From assembly GCF_030063445.1 (NCBI RefSeq), contig NZ_JASITD010000001.1, positions 1 through 64,000 on the forward strand: 64,000 nt of DNA, given 5' to 3'. The translations under genes and the position numbers were made by a program. Positions 38,436 through 47,882 of this stretch are shown here, one piece after another. How positions within the stretch are numbered: the first letter of the stretch is position 1; every line of letters begins with the position of its first letter. Source of the DNA: Hymenobacter sp. H14-R3. Lineage in GTDB: Bacteria; Bacteroidota; Bacteroidia; Cytophagales; Hymenobacteraceae. A model generated the notes under the pieces. The model saw nothing but the letters and a program-made list of their open reading frames with translations. It was not told the origin of the DNA and did not search any database.

Positions 38436-39617
38436 CTAACCTTGCAGCGGCGTTTCCAGCTCCCCGATGGTCAGGCTGTGCTGGCTGGCGGTTTCGCCCA
38501 GCAGCTGGCGCTGCCAGGGGCGCAGGGCGGCCAGGCTACCCTGCTCCACCACGTCGCCGATGAGGCGGTTGCTGAGCACGGTGTTGGCCAGTGTGGGGTT
38601 GTAGTCGGTGGCCAAGTGGTTTTTGAGGGTGGTGAGCAGCAGCTCGCGGGCCTCGGCTTTGGCGGCGATGGGGCCCCCGAAACGGCGCTTGAAGGGCGTG
38701 GGCCGGCGCTGGTCGAGGGGCAGGGGGCCATCGGGGGCGAGGTCGGCGGTGGCCAAGGCCAGCAGTTCGTCGGCGTAGGGAGCGCGCCTTAGCTCGGGGT
38801 GCAGGCCGCCGGCGGCGCGCAGCTCATTGGGCGTGCCAATGGGCTGGTGCGTGATTTCGGCCAGCCGGTCGTTGCTGAGCACCATGTAGCTGGGGCGGTC
38901 GAGCTGCCGCGCCAGGCGGTCGCGCAGCGCGTACAGCTCCCGAAATAACGGCAGCTCGGCCGGGCCAATGCGAAACTTGCCGGCCAGGCGCAGGTGCGGG
39001 CGCAGCTCGTCGCGGCCGTAGCGCACGGCTTCGAGGGCGTGGTTTTCTTCGGCGGCCCACTGGGCGCGGCCCTGCTCTTGCAGGCGCACGGTGAGGCGGT
39101 CGGTGAGTTCAAATAAATAGAGCACGTCGTTGGCGGCATACTCTTTCTGGGCCTCGGTGAGGGGGCGCTTGAGCCAGTTCGACTTCTGCTCGCCCTTATC
39201 TACCTCGAAGCCTAACTCACTTTGAATGAGGCGGCCGAGCGAGATATTATTATCCTCCAACGCCAGCAGCGTGAACTGCACGCTGGTATCGACGATGGTG
39301 CGGCAGGTGACGCCAAACAGCTCGTCGAGCAGCAGAATGTCTGACTTGCAGGAGTGAAACACTTTAGCCACGGCGGGGTCGCGCAGCACCGCGAACAGCG
39401 GGGCAAGGCCGGCGGCCATCTCGGGCTCCAGGGGCAGCGGGTCAATCAGATAAACTTCAGAACCGTCAAATACTTGAATGAGAGCCAAATGCCGCCCGTA
39501 GCGGTAGCGGTTATCATCAAATTCTAGGTCGATGCCAATGCGCGGTAGCGTGGCGAAGTGGGCGGCCGCGTCGGCCACCTGGGCCGCCGTGGTAAGGTAG
39601 TGAATGGTTGGCTTCAT
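38436..39617 (-). CDS. rnd: Ribonuclease D with HRDC domain
   Basis: A 393-residue 3'-5' exoribonuclease of the DEDDy family, which trims tRNA and other small RNAs. The DEDD residues appear in RIGIDLEFDDNRYR (Exo I), VFHSCKSDILLLDELFG (Exo II) and YAANDVLYLFELTDRL with the YxxxD pattern (Exo III). An HRDC domain (about 205-290) follows and a second HRDC-like segment lies in the C-terminal part. Start MKPTIHYLTTA at 39617 is preferred over an ATG 4 codons upstream. It diverges from susC with 267 bases between. Confidence 0.92.
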   Translation of the reverse strand: MKPTIHYLTTAAQVADAAAHFATLPRIGIDLEFDDNRYRYGRHLALIQVFDGSEVYLIDPLPLEPEMAAGLAPLFAVLRDPAVAKVFHSCKSDILLLDELFGVTCRTIVDTSVQFTLLALEDNNISLGRLIQSELGFEVDKGEQKSNWLKRPLTEAQKEYAANDVLYLFELTDRLTVRLQEQGRAQWAAEENHALEAVRYGRDELRPHLRLAGKFRIGPAELPLFRELYALRDRLARQLDRPSYMVLSNDRLAEITHQPIGTPNELRAAGGLHPELRRAPYADELLALATADLAPDGPLPLDQRRPTPFKRRFGGPIAAKAEARELLLTTLKNHLATDYNPTLANTVLSNRLIGDVVEQGSLAALRPWQRQLLGETASQHSLTIGELETPLQG

Positions 39618-39825
39618 GCGTGGCAGCAAAGGTAGGGGGCGGCGCGGGCGTAAGATAGCGGGCTAGCAAAGGCCGGCCCTAACGGCCCAAATTCAGAACC
39701 ACTGAAAAGGGTGTTTATGAATAATCAGTGTGTTTTACACCGCTTTTTTCACATAATCGCCCCCCCTTCGCGCCCACACTGTAAATTTTTGTTGGCTTCT
39801 CTTTAAATTTATGACCCTCTTCTCC

Positions 39826-39833
39826 TACTTTTG
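39826..39833 (+). promoter_or_regulatory. Candidate -7 element of susC
   Basis: TACTTTTG matches TAnnTTTG, 51 bases before the susC ATG at 39885. The 267-base spacer upstream (39618-39884) is AT-rich and holds no gene. No clear -33 TTG is found at the usual spacing. Confidence 0.45.
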
Positions 39834-39884
39834 ATTTTCACTACCTGCTTGCAGTTCCCTTCTTTTTACCCTTTTCCTTACCCT

Positions 39885-42800
39885 ATGAGAAACTTTTTAA
39901 CACCAATACTGGTGGTGGCGGCCCTGCCGGCGCTGGCGCAGACCCAGGTGGTCAGCGGCCGCGTGGTGGGGGCCGACGGCAATGCCATTCCGGGGGCCAC
40001 GGTAGTGGAGCGCGGCACCACCAACGGCGTGAGCAGCGGGGCCGATGGTAACTTCTCGCTGTCGGCGCAGCCGCAGGCCACACTCATTATCAGCTCCATT
40101 GGCTACACCACGCAGAACGTGGCGGTGGGCGGCCGCAGCAGCGTAACCGTGACGCTGGCCGCCAGCGCCACCAACCTCGACGAGGCCGTGGTGGTAGGCT
40201 ATGGCACCCAAAGCAAGGCCGACCTTACGGGCGCAGTAACCCAGATTTCGGGTAATAGCATTCAGAACCAGCCGGTTACGAGTTTTGAGCAGTCCATTCA
40301 GGGCCGCACGCCGGGCGTGGTTATCAACCAGGGCAGCGGCAAGCTGGGCCAGGGTATCAACATTCAGATACGCGGCACGTCGTCGGTAACGGCCTCCAAC
40401 CGCCCGCTGTATGTAATTGATGGCGTGCCAATTACGTTTCAGGACCAGTCGCAGGCCGGCGACGAGCCGCTCAACCCGCTGGCCGACCTCAATCCCAACG
40501 ACATCGAGAGCATCAGCATTCTGAAGGATGCCTCGTCTACGGCCATCTACGGCTCGCGGGCCTCCAACGGCGTGGTGCTCATTACGACCCGCAAGGGCAA
40601 GCAGGGCCAAACCAAGGTAACGGCCGGCTACTACTACGGCACCAGCGCCCCCACCCGCTTCCGGCAGTTTTTGAACGCCGACCAGTACAAAACGCTGCTG
40701 GGCGAGTCGATTACCAACGCCGGCCTTATCGACCCAGCCACTGGCTACGCCGACCTCACCGAAGCCTTTGCGCAGGAAGGCGGCCTCGACTACAACTCGA
40801 CCTATAACACGCCCTGGGACCGGCTGGCGTTCCGCAACAACGGCAAGTACAAGCCCTTTAGCAGCAACGGGGCCAACGTGGCGCAGTACGATTTTAGCGC
40901 GGCGGGCGGCGATGCCAAGACGCGCTTTTTCCTGAGCGGCACCTTCAACGACCAGAAGGGCATTGTGGTGGGCAACCGCTTCCGGCGCGGTAGCCTGCGC
41001 CTCAACCTCGACCACAGCATCACCGATAAAATTCGGGTGGGGCTGAACAGCTCGCTGGCGCGCACCGTCAACGAGCGGGTATCGGGCGATAATGCGTTCT
41101 CTAACCCCTTGCAGCTCAACGCGCTCACGCCGATTCAGCCGCAGTTTGACCCCACTACCGGGCTGCTCAATGCCGCCACCATTTACTACAACAACCTGAT
41201 TGACCAGCAGCTGGGCTCGAACCGGGCGGGCACGTACCGCTCGTTTACGTCGGGCTATATCAACGTGACGCCCGTGAAGGGCCTCACGCTGCGCTCAGAA
41301 ATCGGGGGCGACTTCCTCAACCTCAACGAGGACCTGGTGCGCGGCGCGGGCACCCAGGATGGCGGCGCCACTGGCTACGCCTACAACGCCCAAACCCAGA
41401 CGGTTAACTACACTAACACCAACACGGCCACCTACAACTACAATCTTACCGACGACCACCACTTCGACGTGCTGGTGGGCGAGTCGTACCAGCGCTCCGA
41501 CACCAAGGTGACGAGCGCCGAGGGCCGGGGCTTTCCCACCACCGAGTTTACGCGCATTGCCAGCGCGGCCATCAAAACCGGCGGCAACTCGTCGTTTGGC
41601 ACGGGCTACTCGTTTCTGTCGTACTTCGGCCGCCTCAACTACAACTACCAGGGCAAGTACCTGGCTTCGGCCAGCGTGCGGCGCGATGGCTCGTCGCGCT
41701 TCGGGGCCAACAACCGCTACGGCACCTTCGGGGCCGGCTCGGTGGGCTACCTCATTTCGGAGGAAAGCTTCCTGAAAGGCAACACCACCATCAACCTGCT
41801 GAAGGTGCGCGCCAGCTACGGCGTAACCGGCAACGGCGAAATCGGCAACTTCGACTCGCGCCGCTTCGTGTCGGCCCTGCCCTACGCCGACCAGTCGGGC
41901 ACTGCGCCCGGCTCGGTAATTGGCGGGGTTGTGGTGGCCAACATTGGCAACCCCAACCTGAGCTGGGAAACAACCAAGCAAGTGGATTTGGGCGTGGAGT
42001 TCGGCTTCCTCAACAACCGCATTTCGGGTGAGGTGGACGTGTACCAGAAGAACACCACCGGCCTGCTGCTCAACCGCCAGCTGCCCCTCACCAGCGGCTA
42101 CACCACCATCACCGAAAACGTGGGCGCGCTGCGCAACAAGGGCCTCGAAATTGCGCTGAACGCGCGCGTCTTCGACGGCGACTTTAAGTGGAGTGTGGGC
42201 GGCAACATCTCGTTCAACCGCAACCTCATCACCAACCTGCCGCAGCCCATTATTCCCACCGGCAACACCCTGAGCCGCGTGATGCAGGACCAGCCGCTGG
42301 GCGTGTTCTACGCCAAGCGCTACGCCGGCGTAGACGCCGCCAACGGCGACGCCCTCTACTACACCGCCGACGGCGGCACCACCAAGAGCTACGCGGCGGC
42401 CCCCATCCAGAAGGTGGGCAACCCCAACCCCAAGTACACGGGCGGCGTGAACACCAACTTCAGCTACCAGGGCTTCGACCTGAGCGCGCTGGGCCAGTTC
42501 ACCTACGGCAACGACATCTATAACGCGGCCGGCGTGTACCAGTCGGCCAACGCCGATTACTTTGATAATCAGACTGTTGACCAGCTCAACCGCTGGCAGA
42601 AGCCCGGCGACATCACCAGCGTACCCCAGGCCCGCTACCTGGAAAGCAACGGCACCAACACGTCGTCGCGCTGGATTCAGGACGGCTCATTTTTCCGCAT
42701 CAAGAACGTGACGCTGGGCTACAACCTGCCCGCCGACCTTGTGAAAAAGGGCTACCTGCAAACCGTGCGCGTGTACTTCACGGCCCAGAACCTGGCCACC

Positions 42801-42935
42801 TTCACCAGCTACACCGGCTACGACCCCGAAGTGAGTACCTACGGCCTGGGCACGGCCAACTACCTGCTGGGCCATGATTTCTACACCCCGCCGCTGGCCA
42901 AGACGTTCCTGCTGGGCGTGAACCTGGGCTTTTAA
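39885..42935 (+). CDS. SusC/RagA-family TonB-dependent outer membrane transporter
   Basis: A 1016-residue TonB-linked receptor for uptake of a glycan or peptide, forming a 22-strand barrel capped by a SusD lipoprotein. The start at 39885 gives a signal peptide (MRNFLTPILVVAALPALAQ). A CarboxypepD_reg-like domain (about 22-105) is followed by the SusC-specific TonB box-plug region: VVVGYGTQSKADLTGAV, GRTPGVVI, then IQIRGTSSVTASNRPLYVIDG, and GSRASNGVVLITTRKGK. The barrel ends FLLGVNLGF with terminal Phe. The substrate is unknown as no glycosidase, peptidase or anti-sigma/sigma pair lies next to it. The susD gene begins 22 bases downstream. Confidence 0.95.
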   Translation: MRNFLTPILVVAALPALAQTQVVSGRVVGADGNAIPGATVVERGTTNGVSSGADGNFSLSAQPQATLIISSIGYTTQNVAVGGRSSVTVTLAASATNLDEAVVVGYGTQSKADLTGAVTQISGNSIQNQPVTSFEQSIQGRTPGVVINQGSGKLGQGINIQIRGTSSVTASNRPLYVIDGVPITFQDQSQAGDEPLNPLADLNPNDIESISILKDASSTAIYGSRASNGVVLITTRKGKQGQTKVTAGYYYGTSAPTRFRQFLNADQYKTLLGESITNAGLIDPATGYADLTEAFAQEGGLDYNSTYNTPWDRLAFRNNGKYKPFSSNGANVAQYDFSAAGGDAKTRFFLSGTFNDQKGIVVGNRFRRGSLRLNLDHSITDKIRVGLNSSLARTVNERVSGDNAFSNPLQLNALTPIQPQFDPTTGLLNAATIYYNNLIDQQLGSNRAGTYRSFTSGYINVTPVKGLTLRSEIGGDFLNLNEDLVRGAGTQDGGATGYAYNAQTQTVNYTNTNTATYNYNLTDDHHFDVLVGESYQRSDTKVTSAEGRGFPTTEFTRIASAAIKTGGNSSFGTGYSFLSYFGRLNYNYQGKYLASASVRRDGSSRFGANNRYGTFGAGSVGYLISEESFLKGNTTINLLKVRASYGVTGNGEIGNFDSRRFVSALPYADQSGTAPGSVIGGVVVANIGNPNLSWETTKQVDLGVEFGFLNNRISGEVDVYQKNTTGLLLNRQLPLTSGYTTITENVGALRNKGLEIALNARVFDGDFKWSVGGNISFNRNLITNLPQPIIPTGNTLSRVMQDQPLGVFYAKRYAGVDAANGDALYYTADGGTTKSYAAAPIQKVGNPNPKYTGGVNTNFSYQGFDLSALGQFTYGNDIYNAAGVYQSANADYFDNQTVDQLNRWQKPGDITSVPQARYLESNGTNTSSRWIQDGSFFRIKNVTLGYNLPADLVKKGYLQTVRVYFTAQNLATFTSYTGYDPEVSTYGLGTANYLLGHDFYTPPLAKTFLLGVNLGF

Positions 42936-42956
42936 TCAGCTGACTTACTACGCGAT

Positions 42957-44480
42957 ATGAAAAATAATTTTATTTGGCCAGCCTGCGTGCTGGCATTGGG
43001 CCTGAGCCTGGCGGGCTGCAAAGACGCGCTGGACATTGCGCCCCTGCAAAGCATCGACGCCGCCACCGGCTACAATACGTCGCAGAAAGTAGCCGCCGCC
43101 GTGGTGGGCGCCTATGCCCGCCTCGACAATGCGCGCCTCTACGGCTCCGACCTGGTGCTGGTGCCCGAGCTGCTGGCCGGCGATGGCTACGTTAACTGGG
43201 ATGGCTCGTTTCAGAATTACCGCCAGATTCGGGCGCACACCCAGATTGCCACCCTCTCGAACGCCGAAGGCATCTGGACGCAGGCCTACGCGGCCATCAA
43301 CCAGTGCAACCTCGTGCTCGCCAACCTGGACGTGGTAACCGACCCCGGCCAGAAAAGCCAGTATGAGGGCGAGGTTTCGTTCATTCGGGGCACCATGTAC
43401 TTCGAGCTGGTGCGCCTCTACGCCCAGCAGTACCAGGCCGGCGGGGCCAACGCCCAGCCCGGCGTGCCCATCAACCTGGTGCCCGTCACCACCACCGAGC
43501 AGGCCGATATCAAGCTGGCTCGCAGCACCGTGCAAGAGGTGTACGCGCAGGTTATCAAAGACTTGCAGAATGCCATTACCAAGCTGCCGGCCCAAAATGT
43601 CTCCCGCGCCTCCAAGTACTCGGCCGAGGCCATGCTGGCCCGCGTGTATTTGCAGCAGGGCAACTACGCCGCCGCCCGCACCGCCGCCAACGATGTGATT
43701 ACCAACAGCGGCTCTACGCTGGTGGGCTCGGTAGCCGCCGTGTTTGCCAACCGCAACAGCGCCGAAAGCCTGTTTGAGATTCAGCAAAACGACCAGAACA
43801 ACGCCGGCACCAGCAACGACGGCCTGGCCACGTACTTCGCCGGCTACAGCCCCAATGGCGACCAAACCGTACTGTATGGCCGCGGCGATGTGAGCATTCG
43901 AGGCATTGTAGCACCCGACCCTTTTTACAGTAAGTCTTATTATGATAGGTTTACTGGCTTTGCCGCCCTTTACGATTCTCTTGATGTGCGTGGCCCCGAT
44001 ACGCTATCGGCCATCACCACCAAAAAACTTATCTACCGTAGTGATGGTAACAACCGCTCGGGCCGCCTGCGCACGCTGAAGTGGCGCACCTACGGCCAAA
44101 ACATCCCCGTCGTTCGCCTGGCTGAGATGTACCTTATCCGGGCCGAGGGCGACGTACGCGCCGGTAACACCGCCTCCGCTACCCGCGATGTGAATACCAT
44201 TCGCGCCCGCTCAGGTGCCACTCCCTACCAGGCTGCTACCCTCGACATCGTATTGCGTGAGCGCCAGTTGGAGCTGGCTTTCGAAGGCTTCCGCATCCAC
44301 GACCTGCGGCGCACCAATCGCATTGTGATTGCCGCCATAGCGGCGAAACCCGCCACGGCCGACGCGCCAGCCACACCGGCCGTGCCCGCCGTACTGGCTA
44401 GCGACCAGCGCTTTATATTACCTATTCCGCAGCGCGAAATCAACAACAATTCGCTGCTGACGCAGAACGCCGGCTACTAA
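42957..44480 (+). CDS. SusD/RagB-family substrate-binding lipoprotein
   Basis: A 507-residue outer membrane lipoprotein, the lid that captures substrate for the upstream SusC. The lipobox is LSLAGC with Cys at 21 (MKNNFIWPACVLALGLSLAG, then CKDALDI). The body has the TPR-like helical pattern of SusD (SKYSAEAMLARVYLQQGNYA) and the C-terminal NxLLxQN...Y ending. SusD_RagB signature stretches include IRGTMYFELVRLYAQQY and YLIRAEGDVRAGN. It follows susC by 21 bases. A bidirectional terminator follows at 44497. Confidence 0.93.
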   Translation: MKNNFIWPACVLALGLSLAGCKDALDIAPLQSIDAATGYNTSQKVAAAVVGAYARLDNARLYGSDLVLVPELLAGDGYVNWDGSFQNYRQIRAHTQIATLSNAEGIWTQAYAAINQCNLVLANLDVVTDPGQKSQYEGEVSFIRGTMYFELVRLYAQQYQAGGANAQPGVPINLVPVTTTEQADIKLARSTVQEVYAQVIKDLQNAITKLPAQNVSRASKYSAEAMLARVYLQQGNYAAARTAANDVITNSGSTLVGSVAAVFANRNSAESLFEIQQNDQNNAGTSNDGLATYFAGYSPNGDQTVLYGRGDVSIRGIVAPDPFYSKSYYDRFTGFAALYDSLDVRGPDTLSAITTKKLIYRSDGNNRSGRLRTLKWRTYGQNIPVVRLAEMYLIRAEGDVRAGNTASATRDVNTIRARSGATPYQAATLDIVLRERQLELAFEGFRIHDLRRTNRIVIAAIAAKPATADAPATPAVPAVLASDQRFILPIPQREINNNSLLTQNAGY

Positions 44481-44496
44481 CCCGCGCCGCTGAGTA

Positions 44497-44536
44497 CCAA
44501 AAAGGCCGCCCCGGGTATCGGGGCGGCCTTTTTTTA
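44497..44536. terminator. Bidirectional terminator between susD and an acidic protein gene
   Basis: AAAAAGGCCGCCCC pairs with GGGGCGGCCTTTTTTT around a GGGTATC loop. It follows susD on the plus strand and overlaps the stop codon of the minus-strand gene at 44534. Confidence 0.92.
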
Positions 44537-45016
44537 TTCGTCCTGGTCGTCTTCGTTTTCGTGGCGGGCCTCAAAGTCCAGCTCGCGGGCCAGGTCCACG
44601 GCCTCGTATTCTATCTGGGCCAGCAGGTCGGGCGCGTCGGCGTCGAGGGTGCGGGCGAAGAGGTCGAGTAGCGCTTCCCCTTCATCATTGACGTAGAGGT
44701 TAGTGTATATCTGCTCGAAGAGCTTGTTTTCCTTATGAATCTGCTTGTCGATATCGGCCGGCGACTGGGCCGTGTTGAGGGCGCGGTGCAACACATCGGC
44801 GGCGCGGCGGGCCTCGTCGTGCTCGCCCAGGTCGGCCAGCATCCGCAGCAGGCTGGTCGCTATGCCCAGCCGCCACTGCTCGAAGCGAAAGGGCTGCTCG
44901 CGCGCCGTAGCCCGCTCAAAGCCCGCGTGCACGTCTAGCGTGGCCGGCGTGAGGTAAGTAGCCTGGTCCTCGGGCGTGCGGAAGGCGAGGCGGAGCAGGG
45001 TTTCGTAGGCTGTCAT
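44534..45016 (-). CDS. Acidic helical protein of unknown function
   Basis: A 160-residue, predominantly helical and acidic protein ending in a DE-rich tail (ENEDDQDE). I do not recognise a family. TPR-like helical periodicity is visible in LRMLADLGEHDEARRAADVL and ALLDLFARTLDADAPDLLAQ, which would fit a small scaffold or chaperone-like role. No catalytic motif or membrane segment is seen. ATG at 45016 is followed upstream by a TCATTGCGAGC palindrome (45033-45176) that separates it from feoB, which is on the same strand and reads in the same direction. Confidence 0.65.
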   Translation of the reverse strand: MTAYETLLRLAFRTPEDQATYLTPATLDVHAGFERATAREQPFRFEQWRLGIATSLLRMLADLGEHDEARRAADVLHRALNTAQSPADIDKQIHKENKLFEQIYTNLYVNDEGEALLDLFARTLDADAPDLLAQIEYEAVDLARELDFEARHENEDDQDE

Positions 45017-45032
45017 AAAAAGATTTAGAAGG

Positions 45033-45176
45033 GGAGAATCGTTGTCATTGCGAGTGCAACGCAGGGGAGCGCGGCAATCTTTCCTTCACGCTTGGGTTAG
45101 TAACCCATTGAAAGCGAGCGACAAGGAAGGATTGCCGCACTCCCCTGCGTTGCGCTCGCAATGACAACGATTCTCC
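45033..45176. repeat. TCATTGCGAGC palindrome, copy 2
   Basis: Arms of about 54 bases with three mismatches: GGAGAATCGTTGTCATTGCG on the left and CGCAATGACAACGATTCTCC on the right; the loop is about 36 bases. It lies between feoB and the acidic protein gene, both on the minus strand, 3 bases from the feoB stop codon. Confidence 0.93.
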
Positions 45177-45179
45177 AAC

Positions 45180-47360
45180 TCAGGAGAATACTTGCCACAC
45201 GAACAACGAGGCGGCGTAGGCCAGGCCGGTCATGTACACGAGCTGGCCCAGGGGCCAGCGCCAGCTTTTGGTTTCGCGGTACGTGACGGCCAGCGTGCTC
45301 ATGCACTGCATGGCAAACACGTAGAATACGAGCAGCGAGAGGGCGCGCACCGGCGTGAAGAACGGCTGGCCCTGAGCGTCTTTTTCGCTGGCCAGCTTTT
45401 GCTGCACCGTGCCGAGGTCGGCATCCTGGCCCACGCTGTAGATGGTGCTCATGGTACCCACAAATACCTCGCGGGCGGCAAAGGACGTTAGCAGCGCAAT
45501 CCCGATTTTCCAGTCGAAGCCCAGCGGCCGGATGGCCGGCTCGATGACGTGGCCAAAGGTGCCAGCGTAGGAGGTTTCGAGGCGGGCCGAGGCCACGCGG
45601 CGCTCGGTTTCGGCAGCGGGCCAGCGCTGGGCGGTAGCTTGCTGCTGCACCTGGGCTTCGGCTCGGGCCTGGCGCTGGCCGGGGCCGTAACTAGCCAACA
45701 CCCACAGCAGCACCGAGATAGCGATAATCACCTTGCCCGCCTGCGTCACAAAAGCCTTCACCTTCTCCACGATGGTGAGGCCTACGTTTTTCCAGCGCGG
45801 CCAGCGGTACACCGGAAACTCCATAATGAAGTAACTGCGCTCGCGGGCCTTGAGCACCGCCTTCAGCACCAGCGCCGAGAGCAGCGCTGAGCCCAGGCCC
45901 AGCAGGTAGAGGCCCATCAGCACCAGCCCGCGCATGTTGAAGATGCCCAGCCACGCCTCGTCGGGCACCACCAGCGCCACCAGCACCGTGTACACCGGAA
46001 TGCGCGCCGAGCACGACATCAGCGGCGTCACGAAGATGGTGAGCATCCGGTCCTTCCAGCTCTCAATGGTGCGCGCGCCCATGATGGCTGGCACTGCGCA
46101 GGCCAGCCCCGAAATGAGCGGCACCACGCTCTTGCCGCTCAGCCCAAAGGGCCGCATCAGCTTGTCCATGAGAAAAGTAACGCGGGCCATGTAGCCCGTT
46201 TCTTCCAGCACCGCCAAAAAGGCGAAGAGCAGGGCAATTTGGGGGATGAAGATGAGCACGCCGCCCAGGCCGGCAATAACGCCCTCAGTGAGCAGGCGCA
46301 CCAGCGGCCCGCTAAAGCGCGCCTGAATGGCCCCGCTCAGTGCCGAAATACCCTGGTCAATCAAGTCCATCGGGTACTGCGCCCAGGCAAAGATGGCCTG
46401 AAACAGCAGGAACAGAATAGCCAGGAAAATAGCGTAGCCAAACACGCGGTGCGTCAGCACTTTATCGATGCGGTTGGAGGCTGGCTCGCGGCGCTCGGTG
46501 CGCGTCACGGTCACTACCTCCAGCAGCAGCTCATTGATGTGGGCGTAGCGACTCACCGTTTCGGCCGCCTGCTGGGCCGTCGAGTCAAACTTGTATTCTT
46601 CAGTAAGTTGTGCTAAGAAATCACGGTCGGCCTCACTCAAAAAGTGGAGCTGCCGAAACTGGTGCGCGTAGTGCAGCGCCAGGTAGTCGTTGGGCAAGTC
46701 GAAATGCTGCCGGATGCTGGCCAGCAGCGGTTGCAGCTCGGGGGTGGGCTGCCAGAAGCGGCCGGCGGGCGGCGCGGCGGCCAGGCGGTCGGCCATTAGA
46801 ATGCGGAGGGCGGCCAGGCCCACGCCCTTGCGGGCATTCATCGGCACCACGGGCACGCCCAGCTCGCGCTCCAGCACCGCCGTGTCGAGCTGAATGCCGC
46901 GGTCGGCGGCCACGTCGGTCATGTTCAGGGCCAGGATGGCGGGCAGGCCCAGGTCGGCGAGCTGTGAGAACAGCAGCAGGCTGCGGCGCAGGTTGCTGGC
47001 ATCCACGGTCACCACCACAAAATCGGGGTAGTCGGCCGAGAGCGGGTTGTAGAGCAGGTCAGCAATCACGCGCTCGTCGAGGCTCTTGGGGTAGAGCGAG
47101 TAGGTGCCGGGCAAGTCCACGACCTCGGCCCGGCGCTGGCCGCCGAGCTGGGCAATGCCCGTTTTGCGGTCTACCGTTACGCCCGGAAAATTGCCCACCT
47201 TCTGGTTGAGGCCCGTGAGCTGGTTGAAGAGCGACGTTTTGCCCGAGTTGGGGTTGCCGATGAGGGCCAGGCGGGGCAGGCGGCCGAGAGCCGGCGCACC
47301 ACCCCCGGTGCCGGGTTGCGGCAAAGCTGGCCGCATATCCTGCTTGGTAGCGCCCGCCAT
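45180..47360 (-). CDS. feoB: Ferrous iron transporter FeoB
   Basis: A 726-residue inner membrane Fe2+ transporter with an N-terminal G-domain. G1 is G35-N-P-N-S-G-K-T42, the G2 region is GNFPGVTVDRKTG, G3 is DLPGTYSLYP (about 82-91) and G4 is N146-M-T-D149. Nine or so membrane segments follow, with two nucleoside-transporter-gate repeats (PLISGLACAVPAIMGARTIE; ALLTSFAAREVFVGTMSTIY). The extra N-terminal 30 residues (MAGATKQDMRPALPQPG) are Gly/Pro-rich and unlike the family, but feoA ends only 11 bases upstream. Substrate: Fe2+; the G-domain gates transport with FeoA. Confidence 0.95.
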   Translation of the reverse strand: MAGATKQDMRPALPQPGTGGGAPALGRLPRLALIGNPNSGKTSLFNQLTGLNQKVGNFPGVTVDRKTGIAQLGGQRRAEVVDLPGTYSLYPKSLDERVIADLLYNPLSADYPDFVVVTVDASNLRRSLLLFSQLADLGLPAILALNMTDVAADRGIQLDTAVLERELGVPVVPMNARKGVGLAALRILMADRLAAAPPAGRFWQPTPELQPLLASIRQHFDLPNDYLALHYAHQFRQLHFLSEADRDFLAQLTEEYKFDSTAQQAAETVSRYAHINELLLEVVTVTRTERREPASNRIDKVLTHRVFGYAIFLAILFLLFQAIFAWAQYPMDLIDQGISALSGAIQARFSGPLVRLLTEGVIAGLGGVLIFIPQIALLFAFLAVLEETGYMARVTFLMDKLMRPFGLSGKSVVPLISGLACAVPAIMGARTIESWKDRMLTIFVTPLMSCSARIPVYTVLVALVVPDEAWLGIFNMRGLVLMGLYLLGLGSALLSALVLKAVLKARERSYFIMEFPVYRWPRWKNVGLTIVEKVKAFVTQAGKVIIAISVLLWVLASYGPGQRQARAEAQVQQQATAQRWPAAETERRVASARLETSYAGTFGHVIEPAIRPLGFDWKIGIALLTSFAAREVFVGTMSTIYSVGQDADLGTVQQKLASEKDAQGQPFFTPVRALSLLVFYVFAMQCMSTLAVTYRETKSWRWPLGQLVYMTGLAYAASLFVWQVFS

Positions 47361-47371
47361 AAGCTTGATAG

Positions 47372-47692
47372 TTAGTCTTTTAACTGAATAGTAAGGGCCT
47401 CGCTTACGCGCAGCGACAGCGTGTATTCCTCATCACCCAGCACCAGCATGAGCGGGTCGCCGAGGGGGGCGCGGCCGGCCAGGCGCACCTGCGTACCGGG
47501 GATGCAGCCCATTTCGAGCAGCTTGAGGGCCATTTGGGGGTCTTTCAAGCAGCAGACGGTAGCGGTTTCGCCTTTGCGCAGGTCGTTGGCGGTGCGGCGG
47601 GCAGGTGCCGGCTGCGGAGCAGCCACGGCGGCGGAACGACGAAAGAGAGCCACGAGCGGAGGGGATTGGTTATTTAGATTGAATTCAAACAA
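47372..47692 (-). CDS. feoA: Ferrous iron transport protein FeoA
   Basis: A 106-residue cytoplasmic protein with an SH3-like FeoA domain (about 45-105). VCCLKDPQMALKLLEMGCIP matches the FeoA start and LGDEEYTLSLRVSEALTIQL its end. The first 40 residues are a non-conserved Ala/Arg/Pro-rich extension. It binds FeoB and is needed for Fe2+ uptake. feoB starts 11 bases downstream, so the pair is one operon. Upstream lies the AT-rich promoter region shared with the divergent surface-protein gene at 47883. I did not identify a Fur box with confidence. Confidence 0.9.
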   Translation of the reverse strand: MFEFNLNNQSPPLVALFRRSAAVAAPQPAPARRTANDLRKGETATVCCLKDPQMALKLLEMGCIPGTQVRLAGRAPLGDPLMLVLGDEEYTLSLRVSEALTIQLKD

Positions 47693-47846
47693 AGATACGG
47701 CCGTTTGGTTGGCGGGGCCACAAAATCAGCATTTTTTCGGGGCTTTTTAACCTCGGAATGCGCAATCTGAACCCTTTGCCGGCTACGTATTTGGGCCCGC
47801 CACAATTAGCCTAGCCTAGCTGTATTAATACTTGCTTTTTCACCCT

Positions 47847-47854
47847 TAGTTTTG
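47847..47854 (+). promoter_or_regulatory. Candidate -7 element of the 47.9 kb surface-protein gene
   Basis: TAGTTTTG fits TAnnTTTG, 28 bases before the ATG at 47883. A TTG lies upstream at 47832, closer than the usual spacing. Confidence 0.35.
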
Positions 47855-47882
47855 CACTAACTACGCCTTTTTCTACCAACAA

